64,000 bases of DNA from Metallyticus violacea. Taxonomy: Eukaryota; Arthropoda; Insecta; Mantodea; Metallyticidae. Numbering within the stretch: position 1 is the stretch's first letter; every line of letters begins with the position of its first letter. The stretch lies in contig CM060843.1 in the NCBI GenBank assembly GCA_030762175.1, positions 114,233,369 to 114,297,368 on the forward strand, given 5' to 3'. This document shows positions 31,531 to 43,058 of this stretch, piece after piece. The notes beneath the pieces are model-generated. The model worked only from the letters and a program-made list of their open reading frames with translations, did no database searches and was not told the origin of the DNA. The position numbers were made by a program, and so were the translations under genes.

Positions 31531-34500
31531 TTGTGTGTTTGCGGAATTTAAATGGATTTAAATATGACGGCCTGGCTGCAACATACCCTTTTTTTCACTG
31601 CTTTCAGAATTTTTTGTTTAATGCATGATACGACACTAACATACATTAAACCCAAATGCTATTTTCGTTTATTTGAGGAATTGAAATTATTTAAACGAGC
31701 ATTTAAATATTGTCATTATACTGCACACAATACACAATAAGTGCATCAAAAGCAGCAAAAAGGTTAAAAAATATTTTCTTGTTTATTAAAACTATTATAA
31801 ATTAATAACATTTAAGGTAAGCTAATATTTGAAATTAGTTTATCATTTTACAAATAATTGTCAAATAGTGCTAAAATTTTTATTTGAGTAGAAGTTCAGC
31901 AAGAAAATTATCCTTTTTTCTTTACTAAGTGTTCTTAATATTTGCATTAACTGTTATAAAGTAATACTTTTTTGTAAATTCTATATACAATACGTTTTCG
32001 AGATCTAAAGACATGGAAACGACATATATTTTTTTTGTCATAAACTTCTTCTCGGTTAAAGACAAATGTTGATAGGTGATGTGATAGGAGTCAGAAAAGA
32101 TTGAGGAGTGCGTTCATGAGAAAATAAAAAAGAAGAAACTGCAAAGACATCCGGAAAAGAGTCGTAGATAAAAGAAACCACTAAGTTCAATTTGTCACTA
32201 GTAAGCCAAATCAGACGCACGACATAAAGTTTTGGGGAGGTCAAATATATATACGGATGAGAACAGAGCAGAAAAAAGGCGTGTTAACCTAATGAGGGGG
32301 ATAAAGTGAGAGATCCGGATAGAGAGAAAAAGAACATGGGAAACTCTGCTCTTTAAAAAAGAAATGATAAAAAGCAGTGCTGGATATTAAGCTTTCTGAA
32401 AGCGCTGTATGATATGTCGTGCTAGATGATTCTCAAAAGTAATGTCCCAGCATCTTTCTCCTCTGCCTTCATGAAATTTGAGTTTTATTATTAATCTATT
32501 CCATCTTAAGGATGAAACTTTTATTAAGGAATGTTATAATGCTTTAAATATACCTGAGTTCAGTTTATCCTCTAGTTTATTTTCTCATAACTATACATTA
32601 ACGCTGTTTCTTTAAATAATATTTGTTTAGCAGTTCATGTAACATATATTGTTTCAAACGTAAAAAGATGTAAGCAAACCACATTTTCTAAACGTTACGA
32701 GTCTAATAATATTTCTGATTTGTTTTAAATATAAAAAACACGTTCATTTTATTTGATTTTTTACTTTGGAACTTAAAGGAACAAACGAAAGACTATTAAA
32801 TCCCGTTATGGCTAAGGACTTTCTGTACAAGATAGGGATATTTCTAACGATATTCATTGGTGAACCAGTCCAAGTGAGTCAGTTGTACACTACACTGCAC
32901 TACACTACACTAATTTAGAATTAGTTACACAATTTATATACATTGAAACGGAAAATATCCTACTTAAGGCCCTGAACACTATTAATAGCAGTTGTTTAAC
33001 AATATTATTTTTATAAGTTCATTTTCACAAGTTTGTATATTATGTAAAGGCTATAAAACGTAAAACTCCTGCTCATTATTTCTTCTTTCCTACCTTAAAG
33101 GTAAAAATAAAAGAATTCGGTGGTTAAGGACTAGCCTTACAGAGTTCTAGACTTCGCCAGTAGTCGCTGTAAAATTTACATCCCTGTTTGTGAGACAGAA
33201 CTGTTCTGCTCTTCTAAAATATTGGTTAAAACAGATTGTGTTAAACCTGAATTCAAAGTGGAACTAAGTCTCTTATAACTTAACAGTGTATTCCACTTCC
33301 ATAATTTCGAAAGTATTAGAATAAGCGAATTCTCCTCCTCTCTTAACACTTTAACAAAACCGTTCTTAGAAGCTGTGTTCACCTGGTGCTTCATTGCTTT
33401 ATAGTTGGACAATTTCGCTACTATCTGTACATTATTTTCCAAAAAACTTTATTATATTGGTTTGTTAGAGCACGTCCTTCTTTTACGTAAACTCAGACAT
33501 AACTGATGTGCAGATACATGTGCAGAAAACACTGTTTTTATTATCTCTCTTTTTTGTATCTTTAATATTAATATAAGCTAGGTATTAAGGTAGAATAAAA
33601 ATAAAAATAAAAGTTTCAGCTGGATAACATGTTTATGCCAAGAATGCGTGATTGCATCTTCCCTGTTTAAGTTAAGTTTTAATGATCATTGATAAATTTG
33701 TGCGGTACAAATGTTGCTCTTTGGGAATTTACATTGGAAATGATAAGAGTATTTACAAGTCATTGGTGTGCTGAGAAAAGAGGATGAAGGGTAAAAACGT
33801 GGGGCACAATTTTTTTCTAAAATCCAATACGTTACGGTTTAGAATGTATCAGAGATCTAATTTATTGTAAAAGTATAATTAGAGGGGTAAATTAATTGAA
33901 TTATTTTGGAGTTACCTGTACCTGTACTTGTACCAGCAATGCAGACATTACGAGTAAAATACCCTAGGAAAGCAACAAAACAGCACATTATGTAACTAGT
34001 AATGAAAAAGTTGCAAGTAAAAGCCAAAATAGAATTATGAACACTATAACAGAAAATATAGCCTCTCGTGGAACAAAGACATTGAATGAAACAAACTAAT
34101 AATCTCATGGAAATGAAATTTGGGCGAATTTTCGGCGGAATATTTTTAATTAACAAAACAATTAGTGAATAGACATAAATAAGCAATTTTATTGTAGACA
34201 TGGTACGTAAAATGAAAGGTGGAAAAAATGGAGGGATAGTATTTGGAATGATAAATGGGATAAATTATTTTATGATGTAATAGTAATTAAAATACTGACA
34301 AAGAACAGGATAGAGAAAATTAATGATATTGGGGAATTTTTAGCGAAGGTAAGGGAGAAATGGAGGATATGTATAGGGAAAGAGTTCGAAGACACACAGG
34401 AGGAAGGAAGCGGGGAATTGTAAGGAGGGGTTAACCAGCTGATTAAGATATGGATGAACCAAGCTGAGGTATAGGAAATTTGCAGAGATCAAAAGGTTGT

Positions 34501-36878
34501 AAGAAATTAGTTGTAGATATAAGCTTTTTCCTCTGTTGAATCCAAGTCTTCTGGATATTCCAATGGAATGATGAACGGAAGACGAGGGCCCATTAGTTAA
34601 TTAGACGAAATTGTTGAAATTAAATATATTTTATAGATGTTTTAGTAGGAGAAATTTGATATAAAATAATTTTTTTCGAAGAAGGTAGGAGAATTTGTAA
34701 AAGAATAATATTTGTATGTATATCTACATATAAATTGCAAATTAGAAGAAATAAATTCTAATTCAAAATACCTAAAATGAGCAAATGAAATGTACGAATA
34801 ATGGAAGAAAACACACACAAAGGAAGTATAAGATGTATTGGAAGTACAGAATGGATAGTGTAATATAGCGATGAGTGAAGAAATGTTCTGGAGAGAGACT
34901 GGCAGGGAAATTGAAAGCAACAAATTACTTTAGATGTCATACAAATGTGCAATGTAATGAAGAGAGAGCATTTTAAACTTTTATTGTAGTAAGCCACAGA
35001 CATTCAGGACCAAGGGTGAGGTTTAATGGCATTAGCTGCTTGTAATAAATTAAAATATGGACAATAAATATATCTGTGTCAACACAACAAATTGTAGTTA
35101 ACGAACATTTTCTCAGGACTTGTTTTGTCGGTTATCGTTCAGTTATAGGCATGTGCGAACAATATGAGCCTCATTGTTACAACCGCAAAAATTAAATTGC
35201 TACTTACTAGAACAATAAGAATAGACAGATTAAAAATACACAAATTAGAGAGAATGTTTTTCTTAGCATACAAAATCAAAGTGTTAGCAATACATAGAGA
35301 GAAATCAGTTAAAAGAAATGATCAAACTGTTTCAGAGTGCGCAGGTAAAAAGGCAAAAAGACATTGCGTGAAGCAGATTTAGAAACCCTCAGCTAACAAG
35401 GTACCAACCGTACATAAATTGAAGGGACATTTAAAATTGTTACTAAGTTCAAAAATAAATAATTAGTGACAATAACGAATGTGTAATTTGCTCGTAAGTT
35501 AAAGTCAAATATAGAATGATTTATATTAACAAAATGTTTGAACTTACCCATACACTTAATCCATTTATTTTCTATTTTGTGCCTAATATTTTCTCTTTAG
35601 CCAGTGGTCCCTAAAAGTCAGCAAGTTTCTCTATACCTTTCTTAAGAAAGTCATTAACTACTGCTACGAACATAGAGCTGTACCTCATGAATGATGGACA
35701 TCTTTATCGGAGCTGAACGATGTTTCTGCAAAGTTTTCTCAGTAATTCAAAAAGTCGATAATCTCGGAGTGGCGGATACGGAAAGTAGGCGAGTGTTTAT
35801 TTACCGTCTAGCGGAAACTCTTGACAGCGCAGATCTCTCACAATGAGAATACTATCTTTGAACTACAGAAAATTGTTTTAAAGGATCGTCCTTTCACCTA
35901 CGATTAAAAAGAATAGGCATTGAGGTATAGAGGAAGTTGCTGCTTCATTAGATAGTTTCAGTATGAATGTATTTTATAAGTGTATGATTGAGTTATTAGT
36001 TAAATATATTCCGTTTTTGTATGTGAGTCCCCTTCAATAATCTACTGTGGTAATAAAATATATTTGGAAATTGTTCTTATAATTTAAATAAGAAATTTGA
36101 AAAAATATGGGAATATTTATGGAAGAGAAAACAGTACGTTTTACATTACCAATTACTCTTGCCCACGATTATGAAAATTTGCAATGCATGTTAAGAGACA
36201 TTTGGATGAACTTGAAAAGTGGATTATAAATATGTATTTAATTAACATAAAATATATAACAATTCGAGATGTCATAAATGAGTAACCGTATACAATAAAT
36301 ATAGCAATATAATACAATTTCAGCTTCTATTCTAAAAATTAAAATTTTACGAGACGTTTCATAGAGTAAGAGCAAACTAAAGGAGATGTATATTTTTGTT
36401 TAAGATATAAATGAAATATCATTTTTCTACAAATCACTCCCTTTTCGATGCTCTTCTACATCGTTGCACCAAATTCTTTATGTCATTAGAAAAAAAGTTT
36501 TATTAGCTTTGCCTGCAATCAGGAATGTTCCGCATTTTTTCTCCCAAATCTTCCTCCTTTCAAAGCGCCTTTCAAAAACACAATCACACAATACTTTGAG
36601 ACATCAATACTAAGACTGTATAACGGGTACTATAAAGTCTCAGAATGTGACCCTATGAGGCATGCACTAACTTGACGGAAAAGAGCGCCTTACAAGCAAA
36701 AACCACTGCGACGGCTACTTATTACAGGCTTCAGCTCAAACATTGCGCCATGTTTCACCCTCTTCCTGGTGGTGCTTCAGAGTTTATCCTTTCCTGGCGG
36801 ACGGCTCAGACTGCTTCTTGACTGGAGAAGATGGGTAGGTACAATCATTCTTCAGGCTCCAGGTTTTGTGACAATATA
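31531..36878. other. Long AT-rich stretch with no confident gene
   Basis: No SINE, transposase or host domain is recognised in over 5 kb. The only suggestive item is a plus-strand frame at about 34220-34424 reading WKKWRDSIWNDKWDKLFYDV and LTKNRIEKINDIGEFLAKVR before a stop. It is Lys/Trp-rich like some retroelement C-termini, but I cannot place it in a family. A short ACACT tandem lies near 32888-32911. Confidence 0.4.
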
Positions 36879-37400
36879 CCGAGGGTGCCAAAAATGTATA
36901 CACACTTTCACAGAAGATATCTGTTTAATGTATTTCAAAGTTGTACCGAAAACAACAGTAATGTGTAGTATGATGTTCTGTAAACAGATGTGACCCACAT
37001 TACGTTATGTTAGCGTTGCTACAACAAAATGGAGTCAAGATTATCGTTTGAACAGCGGAAAGCAATTTTGAAGTGGTAATGGGAAACCGAGAATATTGTT
37101 GAAGTTCAAGGGCAATGGAGACGTGTGTACAGAACAGAACCGCCAACGCGAGTAACAATTGCACGCATTCGAGACAAAATTGAGACTCGTGGGTACCGTA
37201 TGCGATGTTGACAAAGGCAGACCTCGCACAGCAACAAGGCCCGCGCACTGGATCCAAGGTACTATCGAAGGTACTGGAGAGAAGGAACAGGTCCGATTGA
37301 GTTTCCACCGTGTTCTCCGGATCTAACTCCGTTGGACTTCTACCTATGCGGAACTCTTAAGGATGATGTACACCGTAGAAAACACATACAATATAAACTC
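36879..37400 (+). mobile_element. Internally deleted mariner-like transposon
   Basis: The left end carries CCGAGGGTGCCAAAAATGTA followed by TACACACTTT, the terminal sequence style of insect mariner-like elements whose transposase begins with a DUF4817-type helix-turn-helix. A transposase remnant follows from 37029. No reverse complement of the left end is seen within the next kilobase, so the right terminus appears lost. The end coordinate marks the last recognisable coding similarity. Confidence 0.7.
37029..37395 (+). pseudogene. Mariner-like transposase with core deleted
   Basis: From ATG 37029 the frame reads MESRLSFEQRKAILKW, stop (37077-37079), WETENIVEVQGQWRRVYRTE and PPTRVTIARIRDKIET. 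This is the N-terminal DUF4817-type DNA-binding domain of an insect transposase. After a short GRPRTATRP linker the sequence jumps to YWREGTGPIEFPPCSPDLTP and LDFYLCGTLKDDVHRRK, which is the end of the catalytic domain with the third Asp region. Some 200 codons holding the first two catalytic Asp residues are missing; the junction lies near 37245. The premature stop and the deletion make it inactive. DUF4817 naming is from recall of the family, not a search. Confidence 0.8.
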
Positions 37401-39512
37401 CCATGTGAGAACTGTTCATCCATTTTATTGGGGTTTCAGATTCGTTTGAAATTAACTGCGTCTTCAATTCACTCAATAGTAGATAACATAAAATCACAAC
37501 TTATGTTATATGCCTGAGAATACGCAGATTTATACCTGCATAGTGCTAAAACAGCATGGCAACAGAGAATTTGATCAATGATACGGTTGGAAGAAGATAG
37601 TAATTGGCAAGATAGATAGGAATGAGTAATAAAAATTTAAAGAATGTTAAAATATCATATTGCATTCAATCTTGCATTGTTATAAAACTGTAATATTTTA
37701 AAATGTATTTACACAATTAATGAATGTTGTATTCTATGTATTTGTTTATTTGTTACCGGAAGACAAAATAATTCTATAAAGTCTAGTTAAAGGGTAAAGG
37801 TGAATAAATAAGTGAAAGAAACTTTTTGTAAATTGATTATTATGTAATATAAACGAATTTAAGAAGAAGGCAAAGACGAAAAATTGGAATAGGAAAAGTA
37901 ACGACAGGGTTTCTAAATTTAAATAGCAGCCTCTATTGAGAATATCGTACGAAAACTCCACAAAAAGGTCAAATAAAAAAGTAATCTGTGGGTTTTCGAT
38001 GATGACGCCAGAGTACAAGCTGGTAAAGAGCTTGCAACTAACAAACTGTATTTGATGTTTCGATGTGATATTGAAAGCAGTTAAAGGTCAAAAGCTTCAT
38101 TCTCTTTTAAGTTGCGCCAAAGTTGCACTCCGCTTGCCTTGTTTCTTCTGTACCCATCGGATATTTATTTATGACTAGAAGAGGAAACAGGTATGGTTCT
38201 GTTAGAAAACGCAACTCTGCTTTCTCTTCTTCCTCTCTTCCGTGACTTGCAATAAAATAATTGGGTGTTTCTAATGGAAAAAGGGGCTAAAACATGGCGA
38301 GCAGAAATAAAGACGTCTGCAAGTATGATTTATCGCAAGGATAACTTTCATTGGCTCCCTTGCTTTTTATTCATCTCCTGCTGATTAAATACACAGCGTT
38401 TTCTAGGGGGAAGGGGCGACCGACCGTGTAAGCGAAGTTTCGTAATATTTACGGGCTGCCACAACTTTTTATTATAGTCCTAGGGGAGAAGGAGAGCCGT
38501 AATCGGTTAAACAATCTCTTTATGGGTGTAGTACTTGAATGGAATCTCTCGCTTCATTGCTGCTTCTCTGTAGAGAAATGGAAGTTAATTTTCTGTATTC
38601 TTTTAAAGAAGAGCGCCGACAATGAGATGCTTTCGTTAGGTTCTTGAGTAACCAATATGTTCAGTTGTGTATTTCTTTACTATTTAAAATACTGTGTTGT
38701 TTTATCAAATGTCTTGGTTAGTTGCTATATAATGTTTCTTTTATATTATGTTTAATAATATTCTGGAACGGCTCCCTAAAGTTTTGTTCCTATCTACTAC
38801 AAGTTGGGAACTATAGAAAACAGGTTTCTGGATTAAGGCTACTATAATCCTTCGAGTTTGTTTCGGCTCGTTTGATATGTTCATGTTCAGATCATATAAA
38901 GTTAATTATTTCCATATCTAACAAGTTATCAATCCGGTTATATCACATTTAACAAGTTATCAATTCGGTTCAGTAAGCCCAACATTGTTGAAATTAAAAG
39001 TAGCATACAGAGTCTGTCTGCACACAAAATATCTGCTAACAGACAAAGGAGATGGAACTACAGGCATCTAGAGGATGCTCATTGGGAATCATCGTTTGCG
39101 GCTAATAGGGTAGGCCACTTGAGATTTCTGATTAATGTTGGCTACTATGGGTAACTAACAAATGAACAATGAATGCACGTACTTCTGTTAATGCAAATAT
39201 CGTTTTACAGTTCAAACGTAAGTGAGAAGACTAAAGGGAATTATGCGTTATTATACATTTTCTCTAGAGGCCACGTGTACTGCATCATAACGTTCGTGAC
39301 TCCGTTTAAACAAAACATTGTATTCTAATTCTTTGTGAGCCATTTCTTTCAGAATGCTATTCGTAATGTCTTTTAGAAAGGTAAAAAAGCCATAGAAAAC
39401 AGCACAATCGCAGAGCAACGGAATAAAGTGTCATTAAATAGTTTATGTAGGGAAACTTTTTCATGTCTGACAAATAATACAACTTTCTCATTTAGACGTC
39501 TTGGTGGTTTGC
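37401..39512. other. Noncoding stretch, no gene seen
   Basis: No domain is recognised. A 25-bp direct repeat (AACAAGTTATCAATCCGGTT at about 38922 and AACAAGTTATCAATTCGGTT at about 38951) is the only structure noticed. Confidence 0.45.
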
Positions 39513-39752
39513 AATTTGGTAAAAACCGCCACGGGTGGCCGAGGTTGTTAAGGTGTGGACTCGTGAGCAGGAGGTCTGGGGTTCGAATCCCGCCAGGACC
39601 GTCCCCCCTGACTGGGTTTTTTTCCAGGTTTTCCTCAGTCCTCATAACTGGCAAATGCCGGGGAGATACCTAAACTTAGGCCTGGAACGTTTCCTTCCTT
39701 AAAAAATATCCTTTCCCAATTTATCATTTCATCTCATATATAGTCAGTGTTC

Positions 39753-40652
39753 AAGTTAGCCAATGTTGGACAAAGATATTTTAATATACATGCTAACGGA
39801 ATAAAAATCTATCACAATAGCATCTTTGCAGCCATATTAAACTATGGAGGAGGAGTTTGGGGGGAAAAGGCACGCGAGGTTCATTTTATACGTACTTTAA
39901 GAAGCTCCCAAAGAAAAATTTTATTGAGATGTACAGGGGCATTTTCCACATCTCCAACAATGGGACTACTAGTAATATTGGGTATATGGCCAATTGATTA
40001 TCTAGTTCGATTAAGATCAGCCTCTTATTGGCTTAAAAAACAAAATAACTCAAAAATAATGAACATTGTTGGTAAAAAGTGTAGGAATAAAAAAGAAATC
40101 AAAGATTCTTTATTACAAATATGGCAACGAGAATGGGATGAAATAAAAGAAGGTAGAAGAGTGCATGAAATATTTCCATCCATAAAGGAAAGATTACTAT
40201 TTAAGCACATTCATCCCAATAAGGGTTTAGTGCATTATGTAACAGGCCATGGTCCATATTGCTCATATTTGCAAAGATTTAAATTACAAGCAAATAATAC
40301 ATGTACGGACTGTAACGTAATCGATACACCGGAACATGTCTCATTTGAATGCCCTAAATACCAGTCATTTGTAGCAGAGGAAAGACGACTACTTGCTGGG
40401 AAACACATCTGGAACATCATGAGAGACGAAGATGATTTTAGGGCATTGAACGAGCTAACAAATAAAATATCAAGCAAAATGGCAGAAGAGTATAAAAACG
40501 GCAAAAAACAAACAAGAGAAAAAATCCAAAGGCCAGAAATGGTATATTCCCCTAGAAGATCCGAGAGAATCAGGGAAAGGCAAGAAAGATATTTACAACT
40601 AGAATTAATTGAAGAAAAAGATGATAAAGAAGATAACATCCAATTTGAATAA
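39753..40652 (+). CDS. Partial LINE ORF2: C-terminal reverse-transcriptase region and CCHC finger
   Basis: Three hundred codons are open to a TAA at 40650-40652, with no initiating Met because the 5' part was never copied. Visible blocks are IFAAILNYGGGVWGEKAREV, LRSSQRKILLRCTGAFSTSP and LLVILGIWPIDYLVRLRSAS, the post-palm segment typical of R1/LOA-type LINEs. About 50 residues of charged linker follow, then CTDCNVIDTPEHVSFECP, a C-x2-C-x7-H-x4-C finger, and a basic-acidic C-terminal tail (RRSERIRERQERYLQ ... EEKDDKEDNIQFE). The catalytic YADD-type and endonuclease parts are absent. The full protein would nick target DNA and copy its own RNA. Clade naming (R1 or LOA) is by motif style, not alignment. 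Confidence 0.85.
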   Translation, partial: KLANVGQRYFNIHANGIKIYHNSIFAAILNYGGGVWGEKAREVHFIRTLRSSQRKILLRCTGAFSTSPTMGLLVILGIWPIDYLVRLRSASYWLKKQNNSKIMNIVGKKCRNKKEIKDSLLQIWQREWDEIKEGRRVHEIFPSIKERLLFKHIHPNKGLVHYVTGHGPYCSYLQRFKLQANNTCTDCNVIDTPEHVSFECPKYQSFVAEERRLLAGKHIWNIMRDEDDFRALNELTNKISSKMAEEYKNGKKQTREKIQRPEMVYSPRRSERIRERQERYLQLELIEEKDDKEDNIQFE

Positions 40653-41169
40653 GAAGAAGAGAGCAAAACTGACAGAAGAAAGGAATAATGGCAGTTTTCG
40701 GGCGGAAACGAAGCAGTTGAGAGAAGAAGTAGACAGAGGTCAAGAGAAGGAGAGAAGTGAAGGAAACTACACTGTCAACACACCATGGTCCAGTATAGCT
40801 GTTGCTTGAGACCGGCAGCAACTCCACTGATGTCCAGGTTCCGTTGCCAGGAATTCCAGTGGGGAGCAGCCCGGATACCGAGCGTTAGCAGAAATGAAGA
40901 CGCATAGAGTAAATTGGATAATAATTGTAAATTAATAAAGTTTAAATGTAACAATTGCTACTGGGTACCAGTTGCAATTGTAGATGTTATTATAAGTCAT
41001 AGTAAATAGCCGTAGTGCTGGATTCCAGTACCGGTTTTGTTTTTGAAGTTTTAATTTTATTTAGTCATAGTATTAGTAGTGTAGATTTTAAAATCTGTAA
41101 AATTTAATTGTAATTTAAATTGTATTGAAAGATATAAGAGGAATAAATAAATGAAATCTGGAGTATTAC

Positions 41170-41198
41170 GTCCTGATGTAGAACCAAGATATCAGGAT
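41170..41198 (+). other. Stem-loop near the 3' end of the LINE
   Basis: TCCTGAT (41171-41177) pairs with ATCAGGA (41191-41197) around a 13-base loop, 36 bases before the start of the right target duplication. LINE 3' stem-loops can serve as the recognition site for the element's own reverse transcriptase. That function here is inference. Confidence 0.5.
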
Positions 41199-41784
41199 GT
41201 AAGTATTGCAGAATTAAAATTAAAATTAAAAAAATATAGTCAGTGTCCACCCGCCTGTGGTGCCTCAGTAGTAAAAATGGACGTTAAATACTACTCAAAA
41301 AAAATGGTAAACTTAGACATAAGGTTTGTCCATGGACATCCTGGTATACCGACTGATATGTAAAACAAAACATTATGTCAAAACTTTGGGGAAACATTCC
41401 TTACATATAAAGGGTGCAAGTACGTTATATGAACATGGATTCTGAAATGCTTTATTTCCTTCCTCTTTGTCTACAACTCCGCTTACATATGATATGCAAG
41501 CTAAAATACCAGCACAACTGTCCTGTGGCAATAACCCAACAAGAACAATTGTAATACATACAGTAGTAGGTAAGCATTGGCTAACTGAAATGGAGGTGGG
41601 AGTGTTGTAACTACTCCTATCTCCTAGGTTCACCGTTGTTGTGCTCGTTCTGTACCACCAGTGCGCTTGTTATGTTACTCACTTCATTGTTTGACGTAGC
41701 ACCGAGCATGTAGAATAAGTTCCTGTTTTTACGGACGTCATTCCAGGTACAGTAAACGCGGAGTTGGCAGTTACTCATACGATC

Positions 41785-41932
41785 TATGAATTAGCCCAAG
41801 GTATAGAGTCTTTGTGCTCCTGTTCTGCAAGACTACTAGACAATACGAGATACTCCAGGGATACATCAGGGAGTCCATGCGACGGCGAGTTGTATCCGTG
41901 CTATCGGAGGACATTTTCAGCATTTCGTGTAA
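41785..41932 (+). pseudogene. Mariner-like transposase C-terminus
   Basis: Frames over this piece give YELAQGIESLCSCSARLLDN, then, after a frame change, IHQGVHATASCIRAIGGHFQ and HFV with a stop at 41930-41932. An ending of the form 'R-x3-C-I-x3-GGHFEHL-stop', preceded by a 'L-x-R-I ... V-T-x2-M-L' helix, is typical of insect mariner-like transposases. Its place just before the right inverted end fits. Catalytic motifs are missing. Confidence 0.5.
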
Positions 41933-42004
41933 TTTTCCATTATCCACAATTTTGTTTCTGAATATTCTGGTATGTGGTAAGGAATAGAAAAATTATCTTT
42001 AAAA

Positions 42005-42284
42005 GTCGGTCCTGGTGGTGTAGTGGTTACCATACTTGCCCCCTAGACCCAAGATCACGGGTTCGAACCTGGCCAGGACCGATGGATTTTTTTGGGCATA
42101 AGTATGGCTTCCTTCGGAAGGGAAGTAAAGCCGTGGGTCCTGTGTCGACACGATAAAGAACCTCAAACCTGAAAAATGAGTTCTCTGAGAAAAATTTGTC
42201 GGTCGTTTCACGCCCTGAATAGAATGGGACGTTGATCACCTGAGATGTTAAAGAGCGTCCGTAAATAACCCCCCCCAAAAAAAA
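42005..42284 (+). mobile_element. tRNA-derived SINE family A, full length
   Basis: The head GTCGGTCCTGGTGGTGTAGT, TTACCATACTTGCC and box B ACGGGTTCGAACCTGGCC are intact, and the acceptor-like ends GGTCCTGG/CCAGGACC pair. The body (GCTTCCTTCGGAAGGGAAGT, AAGCCGTGGGTCC, TTGTCGGTCGTTTCACGCCC, TGAGATGTTAAAGAGCGTCC) is close to the copy at 62100, though GTATTTACGG is missing from the middle. It ends in a C7A8 tail. It lies in the 3' region of a mariner-like element and is therefore younger than it. Confidence 0.95.
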
Positions 42285-42917
42285 TGTCTAACAAGGAAAT
42301 GAAGAAATTCCGGACCAATGTTTATTATATGTTTATTTATTTATTTATATTGTATATGTGAGGAAGGTTTCCCAAAATTTTGGCATACCTTTTTGTTACA
42401 CCTGTATATATAAACTATATGTAGGTGTATAACTAGAATTATAGAAGCAGAAATAAATCAAATATTTAAACAGAAACACAAATATCCCATTATATCGAAT
42501 CGTTTGTGTTCTTTTTAAAGGCAGAAGACAAGTGAAGGTGGTAAAGTAAATATTGAATCTGGAAGGAAACGTAATGCATTTTCACAGATTAAAAATAACA
42601 ATATGAGGAAAAGGGCATAGGAGGGAAAACGACAAAAATATATTAATAATAGAAAACTATAAATACAGTGATAACTAAGTAGAAAGGGAAATATTAACAC
42701 ATAAAGTTTAACCCGGTATATGCGCGGTTTACACCAAAATATAATTGCTATCTCTATATTTAACTTTCAGAGACAAGAGCCGGTAACGGATCAACAAGTG
42801 TTATAAAATGCGTCATCAAAATCCTTACAGTGGGATATCAAAATTGAATCGCGATGCACAATACGATTAAAAAAAAACTTATAGAATTATAATAGACCGT
42901 ATGATTTATAGGTATTA

Positions 42918-43058
42918 GTTTATTTTATTTAACATCTCTGGTCATCAATGTCCCATTCTATTCGGGATGTAAAACGGTCGATAAATTTTGCTCAGAGGCC
43001 TCTTCTTTCATGCTTGAGATTTTTTTACGTTCCGTAAATTTACGACACGGGATCAACG
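42918..43058 (-). mobile_element. SINE family A, 3' half only
   Basis: Plus-strand blocks TTTAACATCTCTGGTCATCA, TAAATTTTGCTCAGAGGCCT, CTTCTTTCATGCTTGAGAT and ACGACACGGGATCAACGGG match the reversed 3' half of the family. The copy stops within the GGGTCCCGTGTCGT block and lacks the tRNA head, a normal 5' truncation. Confidence 0.9.

Larger units (their letters stand above)
39751..41233 (+). mobile_element. 5'-truncated non-LTR retrotransposon, R1/LOA-like, 1483 bp
   Basis: The insertion is bounded by a perfect 13-bp duplication ATATAGTCAGTGT at 39738-39750 and 41234-41246, which is SINE B sequence. It carries the 3' part of an ORF (to 40652), a 580-base 3' untranslated region and a tail of TTAAAAT repeats ending in AAAAAA. 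The 5' truncation and target duplication are the signature of target-primed reverse transcription. The open frame and clean duplication suggest a young insertion. Confidence 0.93.
39524..41300 (+). mobile_element. SINE family B interrupted by a LINE
   Basis: The SINE occupies 39524-39750 and 41247-41300. Its head CCGCCACGGGTGGCCGAGGT, box B GGGTTCGAATCCCGCC and body are well preserved. The copy stops in the middle of the normal 3' block (CATCTCATATATAGTCAGTGT) and resumes 1.5 kb later with CCACCCGCCTGTGGTGCCTC and ATGGACGTTAAATACTACTC. Flanks AATTTGGTAAA (39513-39523) and AAAATGGTAAA (41301-41311) match 10 of 11 and are its own target duplication. Confidence 0.95.
41349..42404 (+). mobile_element. 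Deleted mariner-like element with inverted ends, hosting a SINE
   Basis: The region GTCAAAACTTTGGGGAAACA followed by TTCCTTACATATA (41377-41409) is inverted at 42358-42386, where the reverse complement reads GCCAAAATTTTGGGAAACCT and TCCTCACATATA; the outer bases (ATGTAAAACAAAAC and GTGTAACAAAAAGG) also match. Candidate TA dinucleotides flank both ends (41347-41348 and 42405-42406). Inside are the C-terminus of a mariner-like transposase and a complete SINE A (42005-42284). Without the SINE the element would be about 780 bp, so it is internally deleted. Confidence 0.7.

Noticed and set aside
33857..34201. 114-codon minus-strand frame with Cys/Phe/Ile-rich sequence
   Set aside because: It is composition-driven in AT-rich DNA with no domain or coding periodicity that I can see.
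40025..40827. Minus-strand and alternate frames of 61-143 codons across 40-40.8 kb
   Set aside because: They are shadows of the plus-strand LINE ORF (39753-40652), which has clear motifs.
42027..42278. Frames with 'DPRLYFPSEGSHTYA' at 42.1, 52.6 and 62.2 kb
   Set aside because: The recurrence is due to SINE A sequence on both strands.
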